Source: Armillaria gallica
Taxonomy: Eukaryota > Basidiomycota > Agaricomycetes > Agaricales > Physalacriaceae
DNA length: 64,000 nucleotides
Assembly (NCBI GenBank): GCA_037576215.1
Contig: JBANDB010000016.1
Location: 1,612,001 to 1,676,000 of the forward strand
Direction: 5' to 3'
Position numbers and translations under genes: made by a program. The first letter of the stretch is position 1. Each line of letters starts with the position of its first letter. Below, in pieces: positions 1-10,949 of the stretch. The notes under the pieces are model-generated. The model searched no databases. It had not been told where the DNA came from and was given only the letters and a program-made list of their open reading frames with translations.

Positions 1-1394
1 TCGAAGACTTCATCGCACTAGCTCGTTTGCTATGTCCTTTGGAGTTCGACGGTATCGGATTTGCGGTCCTTCTTGATCCTTCAGAGACTTCAGAACGCTA
101 ACTACGGTAACTGACCTATCATATATCTTCTTGAGCTGCGCCTTGCGTTTTTGTTTCCGGATGGGCTGAAGATCGTGCTCATTCTAGCGCGTTTTTCAGG
201 AGGCCCGGGGGCTTGTGTTTTTCTTGCCGCCTCCAACTCGCTCCAGCTAAAACGACGCGTGCGCAGCGGTCGAAGAATATAATGACGCATCCTGCTCGCC
301 TGGAAAACTCTTTGCTTCATCGCCTCGACGACCTATACCGACAAAATCATATCATGACACCGGGGAGAAATCGTTCAGTTTCAAAGCGAGTTGGAAAGGC
401 ACATCGTATACTAAAGCGACTTCCAACAAGTCCCAAATACTGGACCAGTAGAACGCAGGGACCTAATAGGTAAGAACCTGTGTCTGAATTAATGTACACG
501 TGCCGCGACCGTATGGCTCACCCACCTTCGAAGATGCTGCTCTCTTCATGTTAACTTGACAAATCACACAGCGACGCTGTCGCCTTCATTGATATACAAG
601 TTATCTATGATCTCCTTGTCATCCAATCACCATCCTAACGTATACGAGAAAACGATATCCATGGAGACGGCCGTCTCATACTCACTGCTAGTCAACCACC
701 CCCTCCCCCACCACCAAAAAAAACCATGGGTGCGCGGAATGACCTTTACTGGGTAAACAAAGGGCATTGTTTGACTGCAAAGGTGGTAGGACGGCCGCGG
801 TAAGGAAGTGTCATTCCTCTCTCTCCTCCGTTGAGCTGACTTGGAAGTATAGACCGGATATCTCTAGGCTCTTTCCTTTATTCGGTATGTGCCTTTTGCC
901 TTGAACTTAGTGGCGACGCTAACTAATCATTCTAGGGCTACAATGAAGTATATCTATTTGTCTTACAAGGTAAGGGTCATTTATCCTGACTAACGGGTAG
1001 CTAACAAACCGACTAGATGTTCGGCTGTCGCCTGGTGAAGGAAACGACACTCGTAAAGACGCCAAAGCTTTCCTTGGGTCATTCTGGCTGGTACGGAAGT
1101 CTTGAAGATGAGTTGTGGCACGTATGGGCGAACGGGGAGATGGCTTCACACTCGGTCATCCTTTCATTGTATGTCCTTGGCCTGGTTCTCATCAATGGGG
1201 TTCGAGGCGCTACCGTGCGTACCATCCATTCCCTCCGAGGCCGAACAGAACCATTTCGGGGGTATTTCTGCTTTTTCAGACCAATAATCGCATCCTCGCC
1301 GGGAGATTCACATCTGCATCGCATGGGATGAAATCACTGTCGTCGGCGTTTTCGCCCCCGGGCAGGTGTAATTGGCCACGCGTCTGTTCTTCCC
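1..1394. other. Stretch without a recognisable gene
   Basis: Open frames on both strands are short (at most about 104 codons), overlap each other and match no family I recognise. The 919-1331 interval has long overlapping frames on both strands, which is more typical of decayed coding DNA than of a live gene. No promoter, RNA gene or repeat stood out here. Confidence 0.4.
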
Positions 1395-2720
1395 AGTGAG
1401 CTCGAGTCCCAGCTGCCCTTGTCATCCATGTTGCGTCTCTTCCGATGATCTCCGTTCATCGAGTTAGCATTAGGATTCAGACCGGGTCTTCTTCGACGTA
1501 ATCAGCCCGAGGTCCGTTGTTCCTCGTTCGAGTATTCCTGGAGCCTCGTTGGCGGTGTATTTGCTAGTGTAATGGAGTGCGTTCAGACATGGCATGCATC
1601 ACAGTGGAACTGAGTGAAAATAAGTTAATTCTGTAGAAGTCATGCATCAGATACAGTACTCAAACATGCCAAATAGAACGCCGTGATGCTAGTAACTCAA
1701 ATGCCCAGGTATAAATCCTGCATTGAATGGCCCCAAAGCTCAGAGTCGTGATCTCTGGCGCGAACGGGCCAGATGGCACTTAACCAAATTGGGGACAGGA
1801 AGGCGCGTAAGATGAAGAACGGCGCCATGGTGTTGAGTGCGAATATATCAGTCCAGTTCCGTATGGTTTCAAGTTCAAAAGGACCACTGCAGCGGATTGA
1901 AAATCTGGGTCGTGAAAGGAAGCAGCAAATCTGGTACTACCGGGACATTCGTATTTGGTGTGTGCTGCTTCTTCCAGCTAAAGCTCGAGTCCCAGTTGTC
2001 GTCGTCATCCGTTTTGCGTTTTTTCTGATTCTGTTCCCCAGTCGTCGAGCCAACATTAGGGCTGCGCCTGGGTCTTCTTCTACATAGTCAGTTCGAGGTC
2101 CATTGTTCTTTGTTCAAGCATTCCTAAAGACTCGTGGACAGTATTTTACTAGTGTAACGACGCGCGTTCAGACGTGACGTGCATGACACTGAAAGCAAAT
2201 AGAAAACAAGTGGATTCTGTGGAAGTCCTGTATCAGATCCAGTACTCAGTCAACGATTGACTGGTGATAATTCACCATCAACACTCAAAATCGCTCCATT
2301 CGTGCATCACTAGTAACTCAATTAACCTTAAATTAACAAACAGTCTCAGTCTAATACTCGAAATACTTACTAACCAAACGGGCCAAGCTGCAGCGCGTTC
2401 ACCCGAATCGGGATACCCTTCCACCAAAACTCGTTGCCAGAACGAGCTTGTCCAAAGCGTTTCTTGTCACGTCGTGTGCTACTGCCGCTACACTGCTAAC
2501 ACGGATGAAGCTTGGTGTGCCTTGGGGACAGAACAGCGCTCCTTCGACGAGGAGGGACTAGAAGGAGCGTATGATGAAGAACAGCACTATGGTGTTGAGC
2601 GCGAAGATATCAGCCCAATTCTGTATAGTTTCGGGTTCAAAGAAGTTCTGCAGAGTATCAATTCGCACCGCAATCTGGGGCGTGTAGGGAGGCAGAACAT
2701 TCAGCACTACCGGGACATTA
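1395..2720. repeat. Diverged tandem duplication (two units)
   Basis: Two subsegments occur twice in the same order. About 1395-1670 resembles about 1982-2257; both contain a CTCGAGTCCCAG-like start, a GGTCTTCTTC block, TGCGTTCAGAC/GCGCGTTCAGAC and a CAGATACAGTACTCA/CAGATCCAGTACTCA end. About 1770-1955 resembles about 2510-2720; both contain GGGGACAG, ATGAAGAAC and CACTACCGGGACATT-type blocks. Identity looks roughly 70-80 percent by eye, so this is an old duplication of a unit of about 0.6-0.7 kb. The second subsegment carries the minus-strand coding remnant listed next. Confidence 0.6.
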
Positions 2721-2776
2721 GCATGGATAAGATGAACTGAGGGCCGTACAGTCTGTATGGCTGGTAAGCGACACAT
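2390..2776 (-). pseudogene. Membrane-protein-like coding remnant
   Basis: On the minus strand the frame from 2776 to 2558 reads as plausible protein, with proline and hydrophobic stretches (VPVVLNVLPPYTPQIAVRID) followed by NWADIFALNTIVLFFIIRSF, a possible membrane segment. A further plausible stretch, WWKGIPIRVNALQLGPFG, follows at about 2430-2390 in a separate piece. The paralogous copy at 1955-1770 has the same opening but carries stop codons. I do not recognise the family. The paired copies suggest one decaying gene caught in the tandem duplication around it; a functional multi-exon gene is possible but less likely. Confidence 0.3.
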
Positions 2777-3080
2777 GGTGCAAACTCCTCTGACAACTGA
2801 TACCGCAAAGATTAGGACATTAAACCGAATTTATTGGAGGTATAGTACGAATGCTAATATACATGGTGAGCTTGTAGTACCGACTAACAGTATAGAATCA
2901 GTATATCTGAGACCCTCGCACCTAGTTTCAACCCTCATAGTTTTGAATCTGTAGGTAGCATATGTATGACATATATGTTCGATCTATATATTCCTCTCAT
3001 CAATGCCCTATGCGGCAAACTTCACTGTGAGTGTAAGGAGATAAGCAGTCAGAGAAATCTGTCACTGAAAGGGAATGAAA
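2777..3080. other. AT-rich intergenic stretch
   Basis: No coding frame longer than about 65 codons and no recognisable site. It separates the tandem repeat from the broken minus-strand gene. Confidence 0.4.
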
Positions 3081-3084
3081 GTAC

Positions 3085-3624
3085 TCACAATTCATCCTGG
3101 AAATCAACGTGATCGTTCTCATTGTAGTACACTTTGGCCGAGAGACGACGACCCAACGCCAAACGGACACGATTGAGGGCGACTTCGATGGATTCACATG
3201 GGAGCCACACGTCTCGCCGATGAGAGTGGGCGAAGTGAATGGATCCCAACAACACTCTATCCATGCCATACAACTTTAGCGTCTTATGAGGATTGCGACC
3301 ATGGTGTCCAAGTGATCTAACCCAGCGGGTTCAGTCCAGAATACGCGCAGAGATATCATGGAAATACCTGACGGCAACTATACCATCACGATGCTCGAGA
3401 ACACGTCGCAAGGTAGACTGCAGGCGGATGAGGCAGGCGCGAACTTCAGCGAGGGCGGTGGGGTTCCAATTGACAAGTTCACTCTGTGATACGACAATGT
3501 ATAGCTTGGACATGATTCGCTGAAAAGATGGCATCAGTAACGGCGCGCCAGAGGGACAGACACGTACGAAAAGTAAGAAGCTGAATGCTTGAGGGCTCGA
3601 TCGGACCGGGTTCCGGGATTTCAT
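3085..3624 (-). pseudogene. Hypothetical protein gene with in-frame stop
   Basis: A single minus-strand reading frame runs from an ATG at 3624 to about 3085, interrupted once by TGA at about 3328-3330. The first part fits two exons: a short start exon, a GTACGT...TTTTCAG intron (about 3520-3567), then a frame beginning RIMSKLYIVV and including ALAEVRACLIRLQSTLRRVL. After the TGA the same frame goes on with YGMDRVLLGSIHFAHSHRRD. A GTGAGT donor lies at the end of the frame, so more exons may follow. The family is not recognised. Continuation of frame and composition across the TGA suggests a recent nonsense change, a sequencing error, or a very short unrecognised intron. Confidence 0.4.
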
Positions 3625-3639
3625 AGGACTACCCGTTAT

Positions 3640-4641
3640 GGCAATAATGGGCGCTTGTGGGCGCTTATTGGACTCGAAACGGACCGGGTTCCGTGCGGGT
3701 GTGCGCCATTACTCATTATGGCGACGGGCGCCTATTGGATTGGTGAATGTATATGGCATTGATAGTAGGGTAGATAATGATTCTTTACGGTATGTAAAGT
3801 ACAAAATTCTGAAAAACATCATCAGAAATGAGAACTAATATCAGGCTTGGACAGCCTACAGCCGTGTAGCACATGCTGTTCAAGGAGGCCACGCGACAGC
3901 TTTTCCAGAGTATCGGTGATTGGACCTCCCACCACAGTTTTTATGACTTCTTCCACTCAGTCTGGTTCTCCTATTTAAACTCTCCGCCAAGGCATTTTGC
4001 AACCCTACGTTGGTACCAAGATTGGGCGTCAGAGCTCCAAAAGCCTCCGTTAAGACTGCTTCCTCTCCAACTGGCGTCTTTCGGAAACCAAGAGACATGT
4101 TCTGTTAATCGGCCTCGACCGTCACCTCTTATCCTGGACCTGCCTACATCCTCCACTCTTTCGACCTTGTACACCCCACAAGTCAAATCCATCTGGTCAT
4201 CGGTGAGTACCTATGCCCAGCTGGAAGCCTTTGACTCGATTGTTCTATTGACTTCATCCAGAGTAGTCGCCTTCAGTTGGTGGGACTGCATTCGCTCTTC
4301 CTACGATCAGCTCAGTCTTGTCCACAAGATATTCGGTACATGCCCTCCTTCTGGTTGGTAACCCGAACCCTTGATACAGTGAACCTTTTGGGCACGCTCA
4401 CCAGGTATAATTTAGACTTAACGATTCCAAAATCGGACCATTGCGGAGGAAAGCAATGTGGCAGGTACCCCTTGAGATGAGACCGTTCAGTAGCACACTG
4501 TGGTCCCTCTCTGATCGGTCATTATGTGAATCCTTATCCGCATTCCGAGATGATAATGGAATGTTCCCGTCGAGATAATTCAAGCATCGCAAGATGCGGC
4601 AGTGACAGGCGTCGTAAGTGTCGACGGGAACAAGAGCTTGA
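3640..4641. other. No clear gene; short direct repeats
   Basis: The block GGACCGGGTTCCG occurs twice, near 3602 and 3680, with flanking GGGCGC...TATTGGA repeats. A plus-strand frame of 162 codons (3873-4361) has no recognisable domain and is overlapped by antisense frames. I do not call it a gene. Confidence 0.35.
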
Positions 4642-4711
4642 TTATACAGTGGGATCCACAGGGAATCGGGGTCTACTAGCCTTCTTATAGGATTGGGGCC
4701 ATGTATTCAGT

Positions 4712-4906
4712 CTGGCCCATTCATCTTCTTTCCACGGATCGAAAGGATATATATATATATGCTGGTAAAAGTCGGTGGTTGGTGAATCGGAAAAATAAAC
4801 AGTCATCTGCGTCCTCTTCAGTGATAGGGTTATCCAGAAGTCAGGGCTCGCTGTCGTCATCTTCGGAAGAGTCTGTATATATTTGCAAATTTTGTGGAGT
4901 CGGTTA
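4712..4906 (-). repeat. Copy A of an acidic-protein gene remnant
   Basis: The reverse complement of this interval matches 18603-18793 closely, including TTTGCAAAT, the serine/aspartate-rich stretch, TTATTTTTCCGATTCACCAA and CCTTTCGATCCGTGGAAAGA. In the best frame both copies encode an acidic serine/aspartate stretch, then DCLFFRF and YPFDPWKEDEW. Copy A lies on the opposite strand to copy B at 18.4 kb. No complete gene is present. The family is unknown, and its mobility is inferred only from copy number in this window. Confidence 0.55.
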
Positions 4907-5377
4907 CCGTATTTCTAAAGAGTCTCAGGACTACCTGATCAGCAAGACTGTAACTTCGTATTTTAATTTACCAGCGCAACATTGCTGGGATGTAGATGAA
5001 TGGTTTTCAATATACCGCAAGACTAGTTCATTATCTGCTTGACTCAATTCATTTTATGCAAACTCACAGCGTAAGAGGGACCTAAAACGGTTGCGGAATC
5101 CTTGAAGAAAAATAAAGTTTAATCACAAAATCAGGGGCCATCAGACTCCTACAAAAAAAACCACCGCCTCAATGTTGACTCAGCATTACAAAGGGCTAGT
5201 TCGTGGTACAACCCTCGTAGTGATATGGGTTATAAAAGCTACATAGACACGTGTTCGGACCGGCTCCTCCAAGCTTGTCCTTTGCAACTTTGCACTGAAA
5301 GCCGTAACTGCAGGTTGTATATTTAAACCTGCCCAGCATGTTCGCAGGACTAAATAAAAGGTTACGATTCCTCTTCT
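4907..5377. promoter_or_regulatory. Upstream region of the 5.4-kb gene
   Basis: About 470 bp without a gene. TATAAAAG lies at about 5231 and TATATTTAAA at about 5318, the latter about 60 bp upstream of the ATG at 5378. Either could be a core promoter element; this is inference from position only. Confidence 0.3.
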
Positions 5378-6464
5378 ATGACCGCCATGACGGCCGCCTA
5401 TCCCTATGACTTCGGCACTGTACCCCCGCAAAATACTATTATATTCGAGCCTGAAATCGATCTTCGCAGGAACACCAGGTCGCAACCCGCGGGGACTTAT
5501 CTCGGCGATATTTTAAAATATTGCCCGCATGGGTCTGGCGAGGCGGTGGTTACGAAGATGGAGTATCGAAAAATGGGTCCCAGGAATGCGTGTCACGAAT
5601 TCTTAGTCTGTTACGTCGAAGACAGGCGCAAAATCCACGGTCGAGTCGCAGTCATTCGGATAGAGCGCTGCGGCGTTGTTGATCCTACCCAGACACCCCA
5701 AGGAGAGTCTCGAAGTTCTTTGACATCCGTGTCTAGCAGTTCCTCCAAACCTTCGGGTAGCTTCTTCGGCATCGCTGAGGACCGTTTTACCATCACGTGT
5801 GCCCCCGAGATCGAGCCTACCGATTCCCGTCTCCTCTCTACACTTTACTTCCGTGGCCCCAGTTTAGTGGTAGAGGAGTTGGCTGTGGCTACCAGGGTGG
5901 CAAGTGAAGCAAGTGAACACTATCACGTCGTCACAAATCAGTGCCTATGGTTTGCACTACTCATTTGGAATATTATTTGTGAAGTCAAGGCTGGTGAATT
6001 TCGCGAGGTCGCCGTTGATAAGAATGGGATGGGAACCTTCTCCGGTATCCCGCTCCTACGCGAGGACGCATCTAGTATTTTCTGGCTTTCGTCCCCCAGC
6101 AAATTGCCCACCATAATTAGTATGTACAAGGCGCAATGGAGAAAGTGGGTATTAGACATTGAGGCGAAAAAGATGGTATGTGCTCCATCTAGTTCATTGG
6201 ATTGCAGCTAACCTGAACATGATGGTAATACAGGAGAAGGAAGCGCCGGCAAAGGAGATATTGAACGTGCGACAGGAAGTCGAAGCAGAGCGACAGGAGA
6301 AATTACGCGCTTTCGAGCGCATTGCTAAGGATGAGTCGCAGAGAGAAGAAGACCGACGAGAGATTGAAAAACAGCAGAAGGAAATCGAAAGGCAGCGACT
6401 CAAGATCGAGCGGCAACGGGAAGAGATACTGGAACTAAGGGCACTGCGCAAACCGGCCGTCTAA
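5378..6464 (+). CDS. Hypothetical two-exon protein with C-terminal coiled coil
   Basis: Exon 1 is 5378-6175 and exon 2 is 6234-6464. They are joined by a 58-bp GTATGT...TACAG intron in phase 0, giving 342 residues. Residues 1-130 are mixed alpha/beta in character (RRNTRSQPAGTYLGDILKYC, HEFLVCYVEDRRKIHGRVAV), followed by a serine-rich linker near 120-140. Residues 270-335 are almost entirely charged heptad sequence (EDRREIEKQQKEIERQRLKI), a strong coiled-coil prediction. I do not recognise the family; proteins of this shape are common lineage-specific genes in Agaricomycetes. A partial copy of residues about 62-90 lies at 19952-20042. Intact frame and clean splicing argue for a live gene. There is no signal peptide or membrane segment. 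Confidence 0.7.
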
Positions 6465-7245
6465 TTACGCAACGGTTACATCGAACTTCTGGCTTTAGTT
6501 TGTACACACATGGTCTATACGTATCAGCGTTGCTAACAGTCATATTTTCATCTGTACATGTATGTCTCTTTCAAGTGTTTTTATGCCATTGTTTTGCCCT
6601 CGAGAACTGTTTTCACAATTACCAGCAACAGCTATCATCGGGGTGAAATCGGTGTCGCTTTGATGATAGGTCAGACGAAGACGATTTCAATAATGACACG
6701 AAGGGCGGCCACATATGGACAGCTTCACCAAGGAATGCCTATGAAAGACTACATCCTGAACAGAGGTATAAAAATTCTGAAATACGCCACAAATCAAGTA
6801 GCCTGGAGCCGAATGGCTTTCTCCTCCATTTTCTCATACCATACAGTGTTAGCACCAGTGACCCAGCTGGATTTCATGTGCTTAGAAAGCAGACAGTAGC
6901 TGTCATGCACTGCGGATCCGGATACAAAACCTGACGATGGGAGGCTGGACTGACGTCGTCGGATGCTCAGTGAATCCAATGAGACCCATATCGCATGTCG
7001 CATTGGAACTTCAATTGAAGACCTTGATAGATGGCATTGATCGTTTCCTCGTTGTATTCATGGGCGTTTTCACCTGAATTTGGAAGAAAAAGAAACAGGG
7101 AAGTTTCGGAAAGCTCTCAGTGCCGAAATACAGGTAGTAGCATTTTGTGGATATAACCATTTCGTGTTATTTCTCCGCGCTGCGCACCTGATACTGCATC
7201 AATTTCGGGATCGTGATGGCTCAGAAACATGAGCATTGAATAACC
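6465..7245. other. Intergenic stretch, nothing recognised
   Basis: A 113-codon plus-strand frame (6558-6899) and a 69-codon minus-strand frame overlap and show no domain or splice structure. No regulatory motif or repeat was identified. Confidence 0.4.
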
Positions 7246-7479
7246 ATGTTATACCAGACTCGGAAACCCTACGAGCATGCCATGTGTGGAGATCCGCATC
7301 ATGAATGCATGATCTCTGATGCGGGCGGACAGGACGGCTATGATGCAGACCCTGACCTCTACATGAATACTTCATCTCATGATAATATGAATCCGTCTAG
7401 TAGCATTATCAAACTGAGGCAGATAGCCGCCCTAAAGAAGAAATACTCCAATACGATCAAGGTTTGTTACTTTCACTAG
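7246..7479 (+). repeat. Repeat copy related to the right inverted-repeat flank
   Basis: The 77-codon frame here (CMISDAGGQDGYDADPDLYM, later IAALKKKYSN) is homologous to the reverse complement of about 32690-32890. That interval spans the outer end of the right arm of the large inverted repeat and its flank. The shared blocks include ATGCATGATCTCTGATGCGG and AGAAATACTCCAAT. A short piece also occurs at the left arm end (20197-20230). It may be one exon of an unidentified gene, but none of the copies forms a complete one. Confidence 0.5.
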
Positions 7480-7869
7480 CAGAAACTCTCGACTTGACCT
7501 TCATGTCTATCAGCATGGGTATTATGTACATGTACACAGATGAGAGCGATTAGATAGGTCGGCGGAATGGGTCAGGAATGGAAGGCTCCAGAGATGTGTT
7601 CGGAGAGGGTGTTCAGAAAGCACTTCTCCACATGATGGAGGGTTCCGTAGTCACTGTTCACATCGAGGGTGCGAGGTGCACCCTCCTCCCGAGACGGTCG
7701 CCAGTGCATCACATCTCACAGCAATTATTCCTTCACTCAGATGCGAAGAATGATATATACCGCGTTCATACTTATTAAGCAGCGCATTCGTCAATTTGGA
7801 CAAGATTGTGAGACAACAAGTGTCGAACTGTCGTACCCTGATACAAGTTGCCTTGCTATTGTAAAACAA
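7480..7869. other. Downstream flank of the ABC gene
   Basis: No gene recognised. Contains a TGTACATGTACA palindrome near 7527, a motif also seen in the repeats at 12.7, 18.5, 21.0 and 31.9 kb. Confidence 0.3.
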
Positions 7870-9241
7870 TCATGGAAGCCACCACCATCTACGCTGTCGA
7901 ACATGATCCTCTTCAGCTACATTATTCTCCCTAATGACTTTTAGAAAAATACTCTCGAGAGTAGCCCTCTCCGCCGTATACTCAGAGAAGTCTCCGTGCG
8001 TTGATAAGACGTGGAATAGCTGTGCAAGTGAGAAACCATCACTTATAGGAACTTCGAATCGGGTGGCGAAATTATCGGCCATACGAGTCCCGGGTATATG
8101 CGCCATAAGAATTTGAGCTTTGGTGATCTCTTCACGCGTCCGACAGGTGAAGCGGACTTTGTACGTGTGATAGCGCGCCGATAGGGATTCCGTAGTGCCG
8201 ACAGCTAAAGCGGCGTTAGTTGGTATGGGGATGTAATGCAAGAAGAGAGACTCGCCGAGAAGACGCTTAACCAGTATGCCAACCTTGTTTGCTAAAGCAG
8301 ATACCTCTTCCATCGAGTCTGACGCAAAAGCAGTCAAGAGGCACGTCATATTCTGAGACCAAGATGCAACTTACGCGTAGTGATCATGACTGCCTTGCCT
8401 ACCACGACATTCCTGAGAGTCTTCCACATGTCTCGTTTCATCTTTGCGTCTAAGCCGGTTGAAAACTCGTCAATGAGAACAACGGCAGGGTTGCCTAGAT
8501 AGATGTTATTACAAGTAGCTTTCTAGTCGGCAGCGTACGAACCAATCAGAGCAATTGCACGCGAGAGTTTTCTTTGGTTTCCCCCTGAAAGTTTACTGGC
8601 TAGCCGATCTGCATATGCAGCAAGAGCAGTCGCCTTAAGCAATGAATCCACGTTGTTCAGAAGTTCTGATCCCTTCCCCAAGCCTTTCAGTCTTCCATAT
8701 GTCTCCAGGTGCTCTCTGACGATGAGCTGAGAATCTGTAGCGGTGAACTGGGGGCAAACTCCCAAAGCAAATCGCGCTCTTCTCGGATGATGAACGACTG
8801 ACTCTCCAGAGATATAAACGTCGCCTCTGTCAGGTGTCACATCCCCGCCTTCATGGAATAGTTAGTTCAAATCGACGTGTATTCATGAATGCACTCACGG
8901 ATGACATTGAAAGTTGTTGTTTTACCAGCACCGTTCGGTCCAAGAAGCGCAAAAATCGTATCGGGAGAAGCGCTCAGAGTGACATCATCAACGACTTTGC
9001 TATCACCGAATGTTTTGGAAACCCCAAGAACACGAAGGAGGTCGCTAGAAGATGCAGCGTGATCCGCTTCAGCGAGAACATCTAGCTGCCGGCCCTGGTG
9101 GGCCGAGGGTTTTCTTTGAAACACTTTGCGAGACCATATTCGAGGTAGCGATGAGCCAGAATCCACCCATACCAGTTCGCCCGTACGTCTTTCCCCGTGG
9201 ACAAAAGAAAATTTTGCTGTCGGTGCTTTGATCCACATCAA
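7870..9241 (-). pseudogene. ABCA-type transporter nucleotide-binding domain, N-terminally truncated
   Basis: Four minus-strand exons splice in frame: about 9241-8899, 8848-8543, 8494-8375 and 8328-7870, with 46-50-bp introns at 8849-8898, 8495-8542 and 8329-8374. Splicing rebuilds every ABC ATPase motif: Walker A GPNGAGKTTT, Q-loop region GVCPQFTATD, signature LSGGNQRKL, Walker B VVLIDEF with D-loop STGLDA, and the H-loop THSMEE. The tail (GTTESLSARY) fits the end of subfamily A transporters, so this is their last domain, which would bind and hydrolyse ATP for lipid-type transport. No membrane-spanning sequence lies upstream. A linker-like acidic piece (LFDDEPEALG) at about 9330 ends in a stop. 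The ATPase half looks preserved but cannot transport alone, so a truncated copy is most likely. Confidence 0.8.
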
Positions 9242-9745
9242 GTAGAAGGCATGCCGCCGATGAACCGATTCATCTCACACAGGACTCGGACTTGCCGGGC
9301 CTCGCGACGGCACACCACTTCATCCTAAAGCTTCGGGCTCATCGTCGAAGAGGGATTCCAGGGCATGCTCAAGACAAGTTTCTGGATCTACAAAGTGATA
9401 ATACCGTAACACGTTTAAGCGAGTAATATTATGGATAATACGACTGCAACAAGAATTGAGTAAGATAATTATGAGGAAGTATCAATGCAATGGAAACGTG
9501 ATTAGACGTGCACCAAGAAATGAGTGGATATCATGCGATGTACATGGGGGGTAAGTTACATAGGGAAAGAGGCGTGAAGGATAGGTAGGTGCAAAAAGTA
9601 CTAGTATGACCTTGAGTCTTCACTTCTCCACGCGATGTCAAGAATGAGAAGATAAGGGAATCGAAACGGGTACCTGATAGATCAGTAAGCAAACCCGACG
9701 AATATCTGTCAACGATGATACTTACCGTGGTATATTGAAGATTGC
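9242..9745. other. No gene where the transporter's upstream half should be
   Basis: About 500 bp. Apart from the short acidic linker-like piece near 9310-9360 there is no hydrophobic coding sequence, so the transmembrane region expected before an ABCA second ATPase domain is absent. The rest is AT-rich and without features. Confidence 0.5.
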
Positions 9746-10328
9746 CTACCGTCCCTCAACATCTCGATTACGGCCACGAATGGCAACGACTAACTTGCGG
9801 ACCCGATACGCGAGCTTCCCCGGGAAGATGAGCAACACCGTTAGGAATGAAGACGCGTGTTTCTTGCCGTTGGATGGAATACTAGTTGTGCCGGCTACGT
9901 TGGGAGAGAATCCGGAGAGTCCGGATCCGGGGGTGCGCGCGTCCATAGCAATGGCATTGTGGTTCTCGTCAGCGCGTGAGTGAACCGGGGCCATGGTCGG
10001 GTTTCTGGGCGTATCGCTTGAAACTGTTGACGGAGAGCAACTATATTTCACAGACATACCTCGGTTTCGTGTCCGAGCTTTCAGAAGACGCTGCGGGAGG
10101 GCGGGGCAATACGCACGCGTCCATAGCAATGTTGTTGGGGCCCTCATCGTTGCTTGGGCGAGGATCGATAAGCGGGTCGCTGGGCGTCTCGTTTGGAACC
10201 GTCGACGGAGATCGACTACGTTTTCCAGACGTACCTACGTATACGCGTTGTATCAGGTGTTGCATCGGAGTTTTCAACTGACGCTGCAGGAGGGCGAGAC
10301 GATGGGCGAAGAGAGCGGCACAAGACAC
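9746..10328 (-). pseudogene. Fragment with two tandem copies of a roughly 45-60-residue serine/proline module
   Basis: Minus-strand frames at 10328-10041 and 10147-9746 encode two copies of one module. Copy 1 reads KRSRSPSTVPNETPSDP...NNIAMDA; copy 2 reads KYSCSPSTVSSDTPRNP...NAIAMDA. At DNA level the plus strand shows CGCGTCCATAGCAATG, CTGGGCGT.TCG and GT.GACGGAGA blocks twice, about 155 bp apart. Copy 2 is followed by a hydrophobic stretch (FLTVLLIFPGKLAYRV) and basic residues, possibly one membrane anchor. The copies are in different frames, so either an intron joins them or the gene is broken. The family is not recognised. Confidence 0.4.
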
Positions 10329-10949
10329 CCCCGTATACAGGGGCGGATACTCGACCCATGTGAAGCAACAGATGAAAAAGTAATCAAGGAAGAGTGAAAA
10401 AATGACGAAATAGAGAGATTAGAAGAAATGAAAGTGGTGGTAAGAAGAAGCTGTATGTGGTGGGGTCAAATATGGAAGGCTGATGGCACTGACACGCACA
10501 CACAAACGAAACTCAGCGAAGGAACTTGGTCTCAACCTTGGAATAATTACAGTGACACGCATACACAAACGAAAATTAGCTGAATAGGTTGCTGCAGCCA
10601 CAATCTCAGGGAATTCTTGTGATTAACATGTAGTCTCAAAGTTCCGCACATTGGCAAACGTTTAAGTACATCTAACGAGATTGTAGCACTTTTCTCGTCC
10701 ACAGAGGCGCTTCGAACCTATAGAAACACGTGCCATATCGGGGGATTGGGCGCTTGATTAGTCAGTCCGGACAGGGACTCGCACTTCTGAACAGGGTGCG
10801 TGTCCTGATCCAGACACATGATGTCAGGGACATCCGACCATCCGGATGTCTGGATGGTCGTGATTATCTCAGTTTAATCGGACCGAGATAAGGCTGAACT
10901 TGTGGGTAAAATCATGTTGAGGATGTCTCTTCCGAAAATTCGGTTTTTT
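10329..10949. other. Intergenic stretch with small duplications and a hairpin
   Basis: Contains a short direct duplication (GACACGCACACACAAACGAA near 10490 and a GACACGCATACACAAACGAA copy near 10554). The hairpin at 10835-10860 is listed separately. No coding sequence recognised. Confidence 0.4.
10835..10860. other. 9-bp-stem hairpin with an overlapping alternative palindrome
   Basis: CGACCATCC (10835-10843) pairs perfectly with GGATGGTCG (10852-10860) across an 8-nt loop. GACATCC (10829-10835) can instead pair with GGATGTC (10844-10850). The two mutually exclusive pairings are seen in the sequence; a role is not shown. Confidence 0.4.

Noticed and set aside
4748..4762. ATATATATATAT microsatellite
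   Set aside because: Short and within a repeat copy; of no clear significance.
7523..7540. TGTACATGTACA palindromes as a regulatory motif
   Set aside because: Most occurrences (12.7, 18.5, 21.0, 31.9 kb) lie in repeats that share descent, so recurrence is not independent evidence.
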